From contig CAUYUJ010019604.1 in NCBI GenBank assembly GCA_963575745.1, positions 278,276 through 342,275 on the forward strand: a stretch of 64,000 bases of DNA, in the 5' to 3' direction. Shown here in pieces: positions 21,793 to 32,470 of the stretch; the stretch's first letter is position 1, and every line of letters starts with the position of its first letter. The stretch comes from Prorocentrum cordatum. Taxonomy: Eukaryota; Sar; Dinophyceae; Prorocentrales; Prorocentraceae. The position numbers were made by a program, and so were the translations under genes. The notes below the pieces were generated by a model. The model did not search any database. It saw nothing but the letters and a program-made list of their open reading frames with translations, and had not been told where the DNA came from.

Positions 21793-22005
21793 CCTCAGGA
21801 TAGGGGAGCGAAACGTGGCATAAACATAAAAACTCGGAGGGTCCGCGCGGATTTCTCGGATCGGCGCTGGACCCCCCTCCTTGGCGCGCTACGCGCGCCA
21901 GGGGCGGCGCCGGAGGCGCAAGGGGGGTCCAGTGCGGATCCGAAAAGCCCGCGCAGACTTCGGAGTTTTCTGTTGATGCCAGTTCTCGTTCCCTTATCAA
22001 ATCCC
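21793..22005. repeat. Foldback family FB, copy 1
   Basis: Left arm CATAAACATAAAAACTCGGA (from 21,819), then GGTCCGCGCGGATTTCTCGG and ATCGGCGCTGGACCCCCCT. The right arm has the inverted counterparts AGGGGGGTCCAGTGCGGATC and CGCGCAGACTTCGGAGTTTT. Compared with the second copy at 51,728, the arms extend outward to CCTCAGG. The centre is GC-rich (GGCGCGCTACGCGCGCC). No transposase is associated. Confidence 0.78.
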
Positions 22006-22627
22006 GACGTCGCCGCAGACGATCGTGGGGCCGCCGGCCCCGGGAGACCCCCTGGGGCCCACGCCACGAGCGGCGGCGCTGGAGGAGAGGGCAGGCCCAC
22101 GGAATTCGAGGCGAGCGCAGATGCAGAGGCCCTGCTGGAGTCTGCTGTGGGACGCGGCGAAGAGCTGCTCCCACATATCTGCGGGTGGGGAGGGAGAGGT
22201 CCTCCTCCTCCTCCTCCTTCTCCTCCTCGGTGGGTGGGTGGAGGGGGGGGGGGGAGGCAGTTGCGGACCCGCCATATACGTTGTCCCGCCACGTATGCTG
22301 TCCATGGTTGTGTGCAAGCAGATGCGAGCTGCCTTGATGAGGGAAGTGTAGGAGCACGCAACTGGAACAGAGAGAGGGGGGCGCAACGCTTTCGCGGATC
22401 TTTTGACACGGGAGTTCAGTTGCGGTTCATTGGGCCATATTGGGGCCTTGTTGGAGCTGTTTGGGGCCTTCTTGTTGTGGTCATCAAGGAGGCCTTTTGA
22501 TCGATCAACAAGGGGCGGCGTTTATTGCGATCCCCTCCTGTCGGAGCTCCTTTTACCTCTGGTGGCGCTCTTGGGATCGTGTTGGGGGCCTTATTGGGCA
22601 CCCCTTGGGGCTCGATTGGCAAATATT
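22006..22627. other. No gene recognised
   Basis: Contains a CCT/poly-G stretch (22,197-22,258) and then a GGGGCC-rich stretch from 22,430 resembling those at 42.3 and 59 kb (GGGGCCTTnTTGG words). No domain was found. Confidence 0.45.
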
Positions 22628-22835
22628 GTCGGGGGCGGCAAAGAGGGGGGTGATGACTAGGGGGGTGGATATCATGGCGTCGGCCATGATATGTCATCAG
22701 ACTTCGTGGCGCCTCTTCTTATTTCATTACATTCCTGGTCCCCCCTCCCTGGGCCGCGCACGCGCCGCTGGCCATGATTTGCGCCCTCTCCTCTTGGACG
22801 TCCCCCTCATGGACGCCCCCGATATTGGGGTCATC
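22628..22835 (+). repeat. Dispersed repeat R2, pair with 50.4 kb
   Basis: GTCGGGGGCGGCAAAGAGGG, GATGACTAGGGGGG, GGATATCATGGCG, CAGACTTCGTGGCGCC, TGGGCCGCGCACGC and GCCATGATTTGC occur in the same order at 50,366-50,572. The palindromic pair ATCATGGC and GCCATGAT lies inside. Confidence 0.85.
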
Positions 22836-23585
22836 TTGAGGCTCCAGGCGCCCATCGGAAGCGAACAGGCGAGAAGGCCAGTGGTTGACTTGTTTGGGGC
22901 TCTCGGAGGCGCCCTTGGGGGTCGAGGAGGCCTCTTGGAGCCGTCTTGGAGCTGCCCTGCGGCCTTCTGGAAGCGTGTTGTAAACATGTGGAGCAATATT
23001 GAGCTACCCTCTCGTGCCACCTTGGAGGCAATCTTTGGCTACTTATCTGATGCCACCTTTGAGCCATATTTGACCATCTGGGATGTTCCAGCGACCTGCG
23101 AAGCCTTGGTCCCGAGCCCAGGGGAGGGGATGTGGAGAGAGGCCGAGCTGCCTACAAGCCGTAAGCCGTCTTGCTCCTTCCCCGCCATCCCAACACATAA
23201 GTAGTACCACAGTCTCAGCAAATTCAGCGGTCGCAATTGGATGGACAGCCACCGGGAAGCAACACGGACGCTGGCGATGTGCGCCACCATGCGCACCAGG
23301 TGCGCGAGTCGCCTCAGGGACCCGCGTGCCAGGCGCGCCTTGTGCGCCAGATGTGCAACGGGCGCCGCATCGCATCGGGCAGCATGTCGACCACACACTC
23401 CTGTCAATGACCGAGGCCACCGTGGTGTATGGCACGTGCATTGGGTTGTTGATGGGGATGGTGGGCCGCGAACTCCCGTTAATGCGAGGCCCACCCCCCA
23501 CCATCCCTGTCAAGCAACAAGACACATTGGCCGCGGGGCGCCCGAGGGTTGCCTTAACATCAACGTTGTACGGTTGCTCATGAGG
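22836..23585. other. No gene recognised
   Basis: GGCCTCTTGG-type words near 22,900-22,990, then mixed sequence. Opposite-strand open frames of 150-250 codons overlap here without domains. Confidence 0.45.
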
Positions 23586-23850
23586 GAGAGAGAGAGAGAG
23601 AGAGAGAGACGGAAATTGTGAGGGAGAGAGAGAGAGAGGGAGAGAACAGAGAGACACACGTGTAGATCAATACATTTAGAAAGAGAGAGAGAGAGAGAGA
23701 GAGAGAGCAAGAGAGAGAGAGAGAGAGAGAAAGAGCGGGAGAGAGCGAACCAAGAAACAGTCAGAGCAAGAGAGCGGGAAAGAGAGAGAGAGAGAGGGAG
23801 GGACACAGACACCGAGAGAGAGAGAGTGTGTGTGTGTGTATGTGACTGTA
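23586..23850. repeat. GA and GT dinucleotide microsatellites
   Basis: Long interrupted GA runs (23,586-23,820) and a GT/GTAT run (23,827-23,865). The complementary strand gives the Ser/Leu-rich frames. Confidence 0.95.
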
Positions 23851-23865
23851 TGTGCGTGTGTGAGA

Positions 23866-24164
23866 TTTTATGTACAGGGTTCGGGCCCCTCCACACTTGG
23901 CACATGAGGATGATGGGACAGCATGAGGGGTGTACGGAGGAGGAGGACGAGCAGCAACAGGAGCAGCAAAAGAAGGACAGGACGGGTGAGATGCGGACAA
24001 GGAGGATCATGAGAAAGAGGAGGAGGAGGACGATGACGGCAATGAGTGTGGGGTGGGTCTTGGCGAGGGTGGCAGCTTGCGAAACGCTGCTCCGTGCTGG
24101 CGCCCAGCCCTGCCAGGCTGCGCTTGCTCGCAATTCGGGGGGGGGGGGCAGAGCACATCCAGTC
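23866..24164. other. No gene recognised
   Basis: Purine-biased on the plus strand with short AGC and AGG runs. No recognisable gene. Confidence 0.4.
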
Positions 24165-24545
24165 GCCCACCCGCAAGGGGGAGGAGGGGGAGCAGGCGAG
24201 GAGGAGAGGAGCAGAAGAGGGAAGAGAGACGGAGAGAAGAGGGAGGGGGAGAGGAGAGGAAAGGAGATGAGGAGAGGAGGGATGGGAAGAAGCAGGTTCA
24301 TAAGCAGAGGCTGGGGGGGGGGTCTCCTGCAGGAGCAGGAGAGAGGAGGGATGCGAGAGGATGTGGGGGAGTCTGTGCAGGGAGGTGGAGGAGAAGACGC
24401 TCCCCCTCTCCTCGCCTCTCCCTTCATCATCCCCTCCTCTGTCGTTCGTTATCATCTTCCTCGTCTCCTCTTTCTTTCTTTCTTTCTTTTCATCTCTCTT
24501 CTGTCACGAACCTCTCTACTCTCTCCCTTCTTCGTCCGCGTCCCG
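24165..24545. repeat. Purine tract followed by pyrimidine tract
   Basis: GGGAGGAGGGGGAGCAGG-type purines (24,165-24,400) switch to CT-rich DNA with a TTTC run (24,400-24,545). The two halves could pair as an inverted repeat or form triplex-like structure. Confidence 0.75.
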
Positions 24546-25134
24546 CCTATGTTCTTCCTATCTCAGCTGCAGGAAGGGAGTATTTGGAGGTGGTCACGGC
24601 CTGGCCCCCCTTCCCTTAAAACAAGCATCGTCAGTACCCCCAGGACGCACTCGAGGAATACGAGAACGAGCTGCGTGGCGGCCCCGTGGATGCGGCCGCG
24701 GCCCCGGCGATGGCGCTCAAGACTGCGAGCCGCTGGTGGCCTCGAGTCGTCCGACACTGAACGAACCGCCTTGTTTTGGAAGGCCGCGATTGTTCAAGGT
24801 GGAACGATCCACGCGGTGTCAGACGCCATCGCCGACGTCGTCGTGACATGCATTTGTCGTAGATGTGCGTGTGCTCTGCCTCCCCCCCCCTCCCAGCTGC
24901 CACAGCTTCTGGAATACAATCTCTTCGCGCGGTTCGAACAGCGAAGAAGCTGTGTGTTTCTTCCTTGGCACTGGCTGGGGTTATCATCCCAGACAGCGTT
25001 TGCATTTATATTTTTGCACGCAGTGCTTACGCTCGGGAGGATCCGATATGATCGATCAGCGAAGCCAGTGTGTCATTGTGCGTTGCACGGACGTCGACTC
25101 CCTCGCGTCGTGAAAGAACCAATGACGGGATGCG
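24546..25134. other. No gene recognised
   Basis: A 456-codon frame starting in the purine tract crosses this stretch. It has no recognisable domain or start context. Considered unsupported. Confidence 0.4.
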
Positions 25135-25245
25135 GTTCTTGGCAATGTCTGACTCCAGGGGCTCTCACCGGGACCGTCAAGCATGTGTTCGGATGAAACG
25201 CTAGCCCTGGGTTCGGGATTCCGGGGGTTCCCATATTGCAAAAAC
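25135..25245 (-). repeat. Dispersed repeat D1
   Basis: Reverse D1 copy: CTCCAGGGGCTCTCACCGGG, GTCAAGCATG, CGGATGAAACGC, CCTGGGTTCGGGATTCCGGG. More diverged than the 10.7-kb and 27.8-kb copies. Confidence 0.6.
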
Positions 25246-25857
25246 AGGCATCGGAAGTTTGGAGATACGCGATGGAGCCACAAACGGTTACGAGAAGAAT
25301 GGAGTGATACGTTTTGGCGAGTGGGTCGCCCATGCTTTCTCAAGCTTCTCATTTGGAGTCGGCACCCTCCCGCAGTGGTATCCGATTAAGTCTCGTGCTG
25401 GTTGAGGCCGCACTGTTGCCTCCCTGCATCTAGCCGTTCGAGCCCTGCGGTCCAGTGTCGGAGGGCGCCAGCTGTGAACTTGCAGCGATCCTGGCCCGGC
25501 GCATCCCTGGCCCATGGTGGGTGCACACTGGCTGAGAACAACCTCCGTCTTGGAGTGCACCCTCCTGGTCTTCGCGGTTGTGCTTTCCACGTTGGAACAC
25601 GTTCGTTTGGGGCACCCTATTGGGGCCCTGGGCTTCCGGCAAAGCTGCCCATGGTCTTGATACGTGCACCTGTGCCCCTGCTTCTGATGCACGTTTTGTT
25701 GGCCTGCCCAGACATGCGGCGTTGGGTTTTTTTCACAGCGTTGTTCCTCAGAGGTCTGGACCCCTTCCAGGGGACCCACGTTCCATCCCGAGCCACCTTT
25801 GGGCCCTTGGAGGCCGAAATTGTCCGGAAACCTGCCGTCGCAATGTTACCTCAGCCA
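25246..25857. other. No gene recognised
   Basis: Ordinary-complexity sequence. A GGGCCCTTGGAGGCCGAAAT segment at about 25,800 is another D1 fragment. No domain was found. Confidence 0.4.
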
Positions 25858-26012
25858 CGCGCAGAGGGCGGTGGGGGAAGGGGAGGGCTTCTTAGAAGCA
25901 CTCCTGCTTCTCAGAAGGCGCGGGCCTTATCTATAGATGTAGGGCGGGCGCGTTCTAAGAAGCAGCCTCCTGAGAAGCCATCCTCCCTCCACCCCCTTGT
26001 GAGCGCCGCCAA
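25858..26012. repeat. Foldback with GCTTCTnAGAAGC arms
   Basis: The GGGGGAAGGGGAGGGCTTCT...TGCTTCTCAGAAGGCGCGGG left arm pairs with GCGCGTTCTAAGAAGCA...GAGAAGCCATCCTCCCTCC on the right. The loop around 25,930-25,943 is TTATCTATAGATGTAG. Confidence 0.78.
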
Positions 26013-26846
26013 TTGAGCGACGCAAGAAAACGGGAACGGCTGAGCCGGCATTGCCACGTAAATTGCCCGCAGATGGTCGCGCGTGAGCGCCCTCGTCTCC
26101 AATGTGGCGTGCCGCGCTGGCGGCCCGCGCAAGCCACCGCAGAAGCTCGCTATGTGCATGAGGCCCGTTTTGTTCGTCGCTCAGTTCTTGCGACGCGAGC
26201 ACGTCAGAGAAGTCGGGCGAAGAGAACATACACATGCACCGATCCTGGCAAGGCCCACCCTTGACCCAGGATCGCTGCATATGCCTCACTCGCCGAGGTA
26301 GGAGGGCGTATGCACCGATCCTGGGCTCAGGACGAATATTCAAACATAGTTTAGCAAATATAGTCTGGGGACGACTGTTCTTTTTTGTTTGATAATTTTC
26401 GAATATGTTTTTAGTGTAAAAGTGTTCGTCGAGAATCGGCCTGTAGGGGGACATGCCAGACCTAAGTGTATGTGCATCTTTCTCTTTCCTCCAAGAAGGC
26501 GGGGTCGCACGCAGGGGGGCGAGAGAAAAGGCAGCCGCGCTCCGGCGCACCGGGGCCCTCGCGGCTAGGGGTCAGCCGTGCGCCTCGCGGGGGGTGGGCT
26601 CAAGGGGTGCCCGTATATCGGGCGATCGCACACCTGGATCAAGGGGGCGTGGATTAGCGACGGGTCCCGTTTCCATCGGAAATCTCGGATTATCCGTAAG
26701 GGCTTCGCCCCCTGCCGCCGGCCCCCTCTCTCGGATAATGGGCCATGGAAGAGCTAAGTCATGAGGCCTTGGCGCTGTCGTGAAGCAGTATCGAAACTTC
26801 ATGCGAAGCCGATTCGCAATCAGCAAAACCAACTGATCACAAGAGG
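26013..26846. other. Hairpin-rich stretch with AT-rich island
   Basis: GCACCGATCCTGG occurs at about 26,237 and 26,311, with the inverted CCCAGGATCGCTGCATATGC between them. An AT-rich island (26,335-26,440) is unusual in this window. Paired GGATTATCCG and CGGATAATGG words flank 26,690-26,745. No coding domain. Confidence 0.5.
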
Positions 26847-26965
26847 GGTTACCACACCTGGCGATTGGTAAGACGTGTATGGTTTACGGGCTTGGTTACC
26901 ACACCTTGCGATTAAAGGGCCGAGGGAGTTCTCGCAGTTTGGGTTACCACGCCTTGCGATGGATG
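26847..26965 (+). repeat. ~47-bp degenerate tandem repeat
   Basis: Three copies of GGTTACCACACCTTGCGAT, at about 26,847, 26,895 and 26,942, lead directly into the 73-bp array. Confidence 0.8.
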
Positions 26966-26966
26966 T

Positions 26967-27345
26967 GCGTGAGGGGTGGCACCGAATTTCAGAAATGTGG
27001 CAAATCCCCTGTGTTTTTGGACCCTGACCCCGCGGATCTGCGTGAGGGGTGGCGCCGAATTTCAGAAATGTGGCAAATCCCCTGTGTTTTTGGACCCTGA
27101 CCCCGCGGATCTGCGTGAGGGGTGGCACCGAATTTCAGAAATGTGGCAAATCCCTGTGTTTTTGGACCCTGACCCCGCGGATCTGCGTGAGGGGTGGCAC
27201 CGAATTTCAGAAATGTGGCAAATCCCATGTGTTTTTGGACCCTGACCCCGCGGATCTGCGTGAGGGGTGGCACCGAATTTCAGAAATGTGGCAAATCCCC
27301 TGTGTTTTTGGACCCTGACCCCGCGGATCTGCGTGAGGGGTGTCG
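26967..27345 (+). repeat. 73-bp tandem repeat, five copies
   Basis: Units begin GCGTGAGGGGTGGCACCGAA at 26,967, 27,040, 27,113, 27,185 and 27,258, with a partial sixth at 27,331. Periods are 73, 73, 72, 73 and 73. Each contains TTTCAGAAATGTGGCAAATC and TTTTTGGACCCTGACCCCGC. Copies differ by only one or two bases, so the array is recently homogenised. 73 is not a multiple of three, so the same peptide cycles through all frames. Confidence 0.95.
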
Positions 27346-27784
27346 ATTTCGAGCCCCCCCAGCAATTCAGACAACGCGCCCAGGAGACGCTAAAAATCCT
27401 GTTTGGGCCTCCCCCCCCCTCGCGCGGTCAATCAACTAGTTACAGTAACCAGCAAGAAGCAGAACTGTAACACTGGAAACTACAAGCTACAACTGGTACA
27501 GGAAACTGCGAACCCGCGCCTACAGCCTGGTGGCCCCACAAGGGGGCCGGCGGATTGCCTCCGAGCGAGGCTGCACCAGCCGCATTTGGGGGAGGGCACC
27601 TCCCCCGATCCATGGATTCGGCGACCGCGCGCCAAAGCCATGGATCGCTAATCCATGTTTGCGCGCCCCCGAGTGTAGCGTTCCGGCCGGGCGCCCGCCG
27701 GGGGGCCCGAAGGATGGCCCGCAAGCCAGGCATGCCAACGCCAGGGAAACCCAGACACGCTCGCGGCGTGGAAAGACATCGTGC
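27346..27784. other. No gene recognised
   Basis: Contains a C-run, short ACTGnnAAC words and a pair of GATCCATGGATTCGG / GCCATGGATCGCTAATCCATG segments near 27,600-27,660. No domain. Confidence 0.4.
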
Positions 27785-27915
27785 GGGAGGTTTTCTGCCG
27801 TCTTTGGCCTCGGGGAGCTCTCGCCGGGCCCCGGGGCTGTCAGAAAACGATTCAGGATGAGAAACCAGTCCTGGGGAAAGGGTCCTGACTTCCGGGGGCC
27901 GCGTATTGAACAAAT
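27785..27915 (-). repeat. Dispersed repeat D1
   Basis: Reverse D1 copy: GGAGGTTTTCTGCCGTCTTT, GGCCTCGGGGAGCTCTCGCC, GGGCCCCGGGGCTGTCAGAA, AACGATTCAGGATGAGAAAC, CCTGGGGAAAGGGTCCTGAC. One of the best-conserved copies. Confidence 0.8.
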
Positions 27916-28079
27916 CCAGACGTCGCATCAGCAGTTGGAGAAGGAGCAGCAGGAGGAGGAGGAGGAGTGCAGTGTAGCGCTGATGCCCTGAAGGGTAGGC
28001 GTGACGCTTGGTATGTCGGGTGGGGCACTTGGGCTCCCCCATCCTCGATCGTCGGTGCCAGTGAAAGTGGCGAAGTCCC

Positions 28080-28165
28080 ACAGTAGCAGGAGGATGAGCC
28101 GCAGCAGGAGGAAGAGCAGGAGGCTGAGCAGGAGGCCGCTGGGAGGAGGGGGAGGAGAGGGAGAG
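28080..28165. repeat. Imperfect AGCAGGAGG array
   Basis: Purine-rich repeats of AGCAGGAGG and GAGG between two reverse D1 copies. Confidence 0.8.
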
Positions 28166-28199
28166 ATTCTGACCCTGATCTCTTCGCGTCGTGAAACAC

Positions 28200-28325
28200 G
28201 ACTGCTGGAGGTTTGCCATCTTCGGCCTCTGGGGGCCTTCATTGGCCCCCTGGACCGTCAAACGAAGCTCTGGCATGAACGAACGGTCCCCCGGGAGAGA
28301 GTCGGGACTTCCCACAGGACCCCGT
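28200..28325 (-). repeat. Dispersed repeat D1
   Basis: Reverse D1 copy: TGGAGGTTTGCCATCTTCGG, CCTCTGGGGGCCTTCATTGG, CCCCCTGGACCGTCAAACGA, CCCCCGGGAGAGAGTCGGGA. Followed by palindromic CTTGAGGGCCCCTCAAGG near 28,410. Confidence 0.75.
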
Positions 28326-28539
28326 GCTGGCAAAATATGGGCATCGCTGGGCGTCGCGTATGGGGGGCGATAAAGGGGGGCGGGGCAGCGAGGGCTGCCC
28401 CCCAAACAAGGGACCCTTGAGGGCCCCTCAAGGGGCCCCTTCACTCACAAGCCATACGCCGTCCGGCGCGTGGGCAGGAAAACAAGGTCAAGAAATCACA
28501 GACAGCAATGGGTGAAACGCTGCGCCGGCTAAATTGATC

Positions 28540-28592
28540 AAGAGGAGGAGGAGGAGGAGGAGGAGGAGGAGGAGGAGGAGGAGGAGGAGAAG
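28540..28592. repeat. GGA microsatellite
   Basis: An uninterrupted run of GGA triplets. Confidence 0.95.
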
Positions 28593-30390
28593 GGGGAAGG
28601 CGCGCCTGCCAGGGCTCGCAAGCATCAGAACTCGTCGACGTGGTCCTCCACGAACTCCCGCCACCGACGGTCGTCCTGCACACAGTCGAGCAGTATCTCG
28701 CTCGTCGCAAAATGACCGTGGACATTTTTGATGTAAACACGTGGCCCAATCGCTCTTCGGCCGGCCCCTCCTCCGATGGAGCTGCGCTGCTGCGGGCAAC
28801 ACTGCCCCCAGTTGCAATGTCAATGCTCTCAGGATGTCCTGGTCTCCGACCCTGCCCAATTTCCCGAACCAGAAAAGAGGCCTTCAGGGCCCGAGAAGTG
28901 CACCTTTCTCAGGAGGGAAAAAGCACAGACACAATGAATTGTCGATTCCCGCGAAAATATAGGAAAATATGGAAGTGGGGGGAAGACAAAAGGCCAGACA
29001 ATATAGGAAAATATTGGGAATCCTGTTATTTGTGTTTATTTCTTCGTGTGTCCCAGGGCCCCTTCACTTTGTCCCCCCCCCCCGCCCCCCACTGATCACC
29101 CCCCCATTACCCGCCGGTCGTTGAAAGTATTTGTTGTTTGGATGCCTGGGTTCCGAATTTCTCTAGCCGCCTTCCTACTTCAAGAGTCGAGAGGTTCCCC
29201 TCTTCTCTCTGCAAGGGGCGGGCGGAAACCCACTCTACGTCCGACGCCTTCCTGCCTCATAGTTGTATCTACTTCTTCCGACCGACGGGCAAGCGACGCC
29301 CAACATCGGACGCTTCGGTGCACCGACCCTGGGCCTGCAGGAAGGGCATGGCCAGGCTCGCTGCTCAGCGGCTGCGTAGGGTGATGTGGGGTGACGGTGA
29401 AGAAATGCCCGGGGGCCTAGCACGCAGCAGCTTCCATGGCCTCGCTCGGACGTGTGCATTTCCCGGCCAGGACCATCGAGGAGCATCTGGAAGCATCGAG
29501 CAGCGGAAACGCGCACAGCACCAACACATGCACGGGGAATGGACGTCCGAACGATGGCAGGCCTTCCTGGGCGCTGATTGATAGATCGTGTTCAGGGGCC
29601 CGCTCGTGGGCGTCGTCCTCTCCAATATCCGTCCGAGCGGCAGAAACTCATCGAGCGCGTTCTGCTACTCGCAAAGTGCCTTACTCGCAAACGTCCGAAA
29701 AACAAATGCCTGCCTCGACGTAATGTATCGCAGATTCCCCATGGCGGATCCAGGCCTTTTGCGAGTATTTACTTTGAGAGTAGTGGAACGCGCTTGTCCA
29801 GAAACTGTGCTTGCTACCATTGCTCCCCCGTGCGCTTCTTTTCATCGTCCTACTGTAAGGCTGGCGCCCTCCCACCCTAGGAGAGCACGGAGTCCCCAGG
29901 AGAGCACGGAGTCTCGCCCCAAAGCGATCCCGGGCGTGCGTGCTCGAGACCTCCGAGCGCGCGACCGCCGCCAGCACCGCGCCCAAATGTGGCGCGGTGT
30001 CCCCGTGTGCTGCTTCAGAGCCACGCCTATTCGGTAGCAAGTCGTGGGAGCCTTGCACATCTCCGCAGTTCCGTTCTCAGAGTGCGTTAGCGTCGTTTGA
30101 CGTCTGGTAGTCGATACGAGAGCGCCGATTTGGCGTCGATTCGCGTGGATCAGCGTCGACCCGCAAGAGCCAACAGGGTGGTGTGGGAGGCTCCCGTGAG
30201 TTGCCGCAGCACTTCGAAGGAGAGGGAACATCCACTGCCGCAGTTTCGGCCAGGGGGGGCCGAGAGTTGGGCCCGTCCCCTCCCGTTCTGTGCCTCCTCG
30301 CAGGCCCCCGTCGCCGCGGCCGGATGCGCCCCGAACATCTGGCCAGGGCGCAGACCTGGAAAGGCCGGGGGCTGTGCGATGGTGGGGAGA
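28593..30390. other. 1.8 kb without a supportable gene
   Basis: Ordinary-complexity DNA. Visible structure includes a duplicated AATATAGGAAAATAT word (about 28,955 and 28,999), C-rich runs (29,070-29,105) and a 21-bp direct duplication of CAGGAGAGCACGGAGTC-like sequence (29,878-29,915). Open frames of 85-150 codons occur on both strands with no recognisable domain. Confidence 0.45.
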
Positions 30391-30394
30391 CCGT

Positions 30395-30510
30395 CGCCGC
30401 TTCGTCCTCCTCCTCCTCCTCCACCCCCTCCACCCCCTTCTCCCCCTCCCCCTCCTCCTCCCCCTCCTCCCCCTCCCCTCCTCCTCCCCATCCCCCTCCT
30501 CCTGCCCATC
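30395..30510. repeat. CCT microsatellite
   Basis: A pyrimidine-only array of CCT with CCCC interruptions. Pro/Ser- and Arg/Gly-rich frames are artefacts. Confidence 0.93.
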
Positions 30511-30781
30511 TTCTTGCCCCCTCATACGCAGTACGTCGGCAGCCCCACGAAGATGCAGGCAAGGGTCCAGAAATTGCTACTTCCATATTGGATGGGGCAG
30601 GACAATTCGGTAGGAACGCGCCGTGTTCCTGCATCGACCAGGGTCCCCGTCTGCGCCGTGCCCAGCAGGGTGGCGCTGAAGACTGAAGAGACCCAGACCT
30701 CGATTCCGGATCCCGCCTTGGCCAGGGCGCCACATGTTCGAAGGTCCGGGCCCAGACGGGGCTTCTGAAGGCTGGAGTTCT

Positions 30782-30965
30782 GATGTTCCACCCTGCTGTA
30801 GCCTCGACCACCAGGAAGAATCTCGAGCACCAAGACAGTACCGAAACTCGAGGGCTTTCACGTGCCGGGCCCTGGGAGACACTCGTTCGACATTCTTTCG
30901 ACACTTTTCCGGGTGCTCGAAATTATTTCTGGGATGTGGTCCTTAAGTGCGATGGGAGCAACATA
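30782..30965 (+). repeat. Dispersed repeat, pair with 11.1 kb
   Basis: Shares with 11,068-11,230 the ordered words GATGTTCC, CGAGCACC, AGTACCGA, GGGCCCTGGGAG, CTCGTTCGACA and GGGAGCAACA. Confidence 0.7.
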
Positions 30966-31501
30966 AGGTTGGTGGTGGATTAGTGCTTCCCTCTCCCAAG
31001 CTCTTCGTCCTCATTCTCCTAGTCGCATATGGTCAAGCGCTCCATCCACAGTGGATAGTCCGCTTGTCACATTAGGTCTGACCGAGACAGTTTTCTGCTT
31101 CATCGACCTCTTGCTTTAGCCAATGACGCTACCCTGCGCGGGCTGGACGACATACAGCCGTAGTAGGTGCACAGGGTTGTCGTGGCGCTCGCGCGACACA
31201 GGTCGGCGAGTGAAAACGAGCGCTCAGGTTTGCTGCCCGTGATGCTACTGTCGATCGCTACCCATACGCGGTCACGATGCACAGCACACGCCCGTGCAGG
31301 GATGCACATGGGGCTGGAGATGCACACAGACAGACGGGCAGTGGCATTGCGCCCTTACGCGCGCCGCGTGCCAGCGGGTAGCGGGCGGAATCGCCGCGTG
31401 GCATCGCCCGTGCGCGCGCTCACGCAGACTCGTGCGCGCGATCCTGCAGAGAATGCGTGTGCCGTCACAGGCACATCGAGATTCACTTGTTCATACTCTT
31501 G
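30966..31501. other. No gene recognised
   Basis: Mixed sequence with several GCGCGC words. No domain on either strand. Confidence 0.4.
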
Positions 31502-31670
31502 GTTTCTTAATAAGCGTGGGGGGGTACCTCCCCGACGGGGGTCAACCTCGCCTCGTCGTCGCGCCGCGACGGGGATCGGAGCGCCTTCGGCGCGCGGTGA
31601 CTGCCCGCGACGGGGGTCGATGTGGGGCTGTCGGCGTGGGTGACGCCCCCCGACGCTCATTAAGAAACTC
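31502..31670. repeat. Foldback with GTTTCTTAATnAGCG ends
   Basis: GTTTCTTAATAAGCGTGGGG at the left is matched inverted by CCCCGACGCTCATTAAGAAAC at the right. GACGGGGGTC occurs twice inside. Weaker pairing continues outward (CTTGTTCATACTC with the inverted right flank). Confidence 0.82.
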
Positions 31671-32250
31671 GGAGTAGTGTGCACGACACACCAGCTTGTG
31701 AGTGGCCGTGCGCGCGCTCGCACCCGTGCACCGGCTTCCATGCCAGCCGAGACTCTGGGCTGCAACAGCACCCTTGGTTTTCGGTTTTCGCGCGCCGCTC
31801 CCCAGCTATTCTAGAGAGCGGGGAGCCCCCCCGCGCGGCCGGCGCGCGTCGTGGCCAGGCACGCCCCCTTCGTTTCTTGATTCCACCGCTCCGCATGGCA
31901 GCGCTTCCTCCGTCGTCCCTCTTGTCGCTCGTCCCTCCTTCCCCCTCTCCCTCGGCCTCGCCTCTCGTCCTCGCTTGTCGTGCGTCCCTCTCTCCCTTCG
32001 CGCGTCCTTTCCCCTCCCCGGCTGCACCGCGCACAGAGCCTGCCGCCGCACGATGTTCACACTATGGCGCCACGGCGCCCGCCTGCAGCGCCCCCGCAGG
32101 CGTACACTTCGCAGGTCCGACTCCGAGTCCGAGCACAGGGGAGCCAGGGATGTCCGCGACTCGGTTGGGTTGGCTGCGCTGCAGTCGGCTGCGTTCTCGG
32201 TGGCTTCGGCTCGGTCGGTGATTTTGCGTCGTTGCCCCCCTTCGCATGCT
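31671..32250. other. No gene recognised
   Basis: C/T-rich from 31,900 to 32,030, then mixed sequence. Open frames lack domains. Confidence 0.4.
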
Positions 32251-32470
32251 CCAGGAGCCGCCCCGACTCTTGTCGATGGAGTTCGAGTTAATTTCGAGGA
32301 CTGCGAAGCCGATTCGACTCCAAGGACTGCGAATACGATTCGACTCCAATTGCTGGCTTCGGTTTGGACTCCCCTGTGTAGGCCTCGACTTTGGCCGAAG
32401 GGCGTCGAATGTTTTTGTTCGAGAATGTCTGTTCGTCATTGCCGCCGCTGCAATGTCTTTCGATGGTCAG
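32251..32470 (+). repeat. Dispersed repeat R3, pair with 46.7 kb
   Basis: CAGGAGCC, repeated GATTCGACTCCAA, GGTTTGGACTCCCCTGTGTAG-like sequence, GCCGCCGCTGCAATG and CTTTCGATGG follow the same order at 46,716-46,915. The GATTCGA motif is tandemly repeated in both. Confidence 0.75.

Noticed and set aside
23826-25196. 456-codon plus-strand frame
   Set aside because: It starts in dinucleotide repeats, crosses purine and pyrimidine tracts and a D1 copy, and has no recognisable domain.
26967-27345. CRISPR-like regular array
   Set aside because: The 73-bp units are contiguous with no variable spacers, and the context is eukaryotic.
30640-30740. Possible additional D1 copy
   Set aside because: Isolated word matches without the collinear order seen in the accepted copies.
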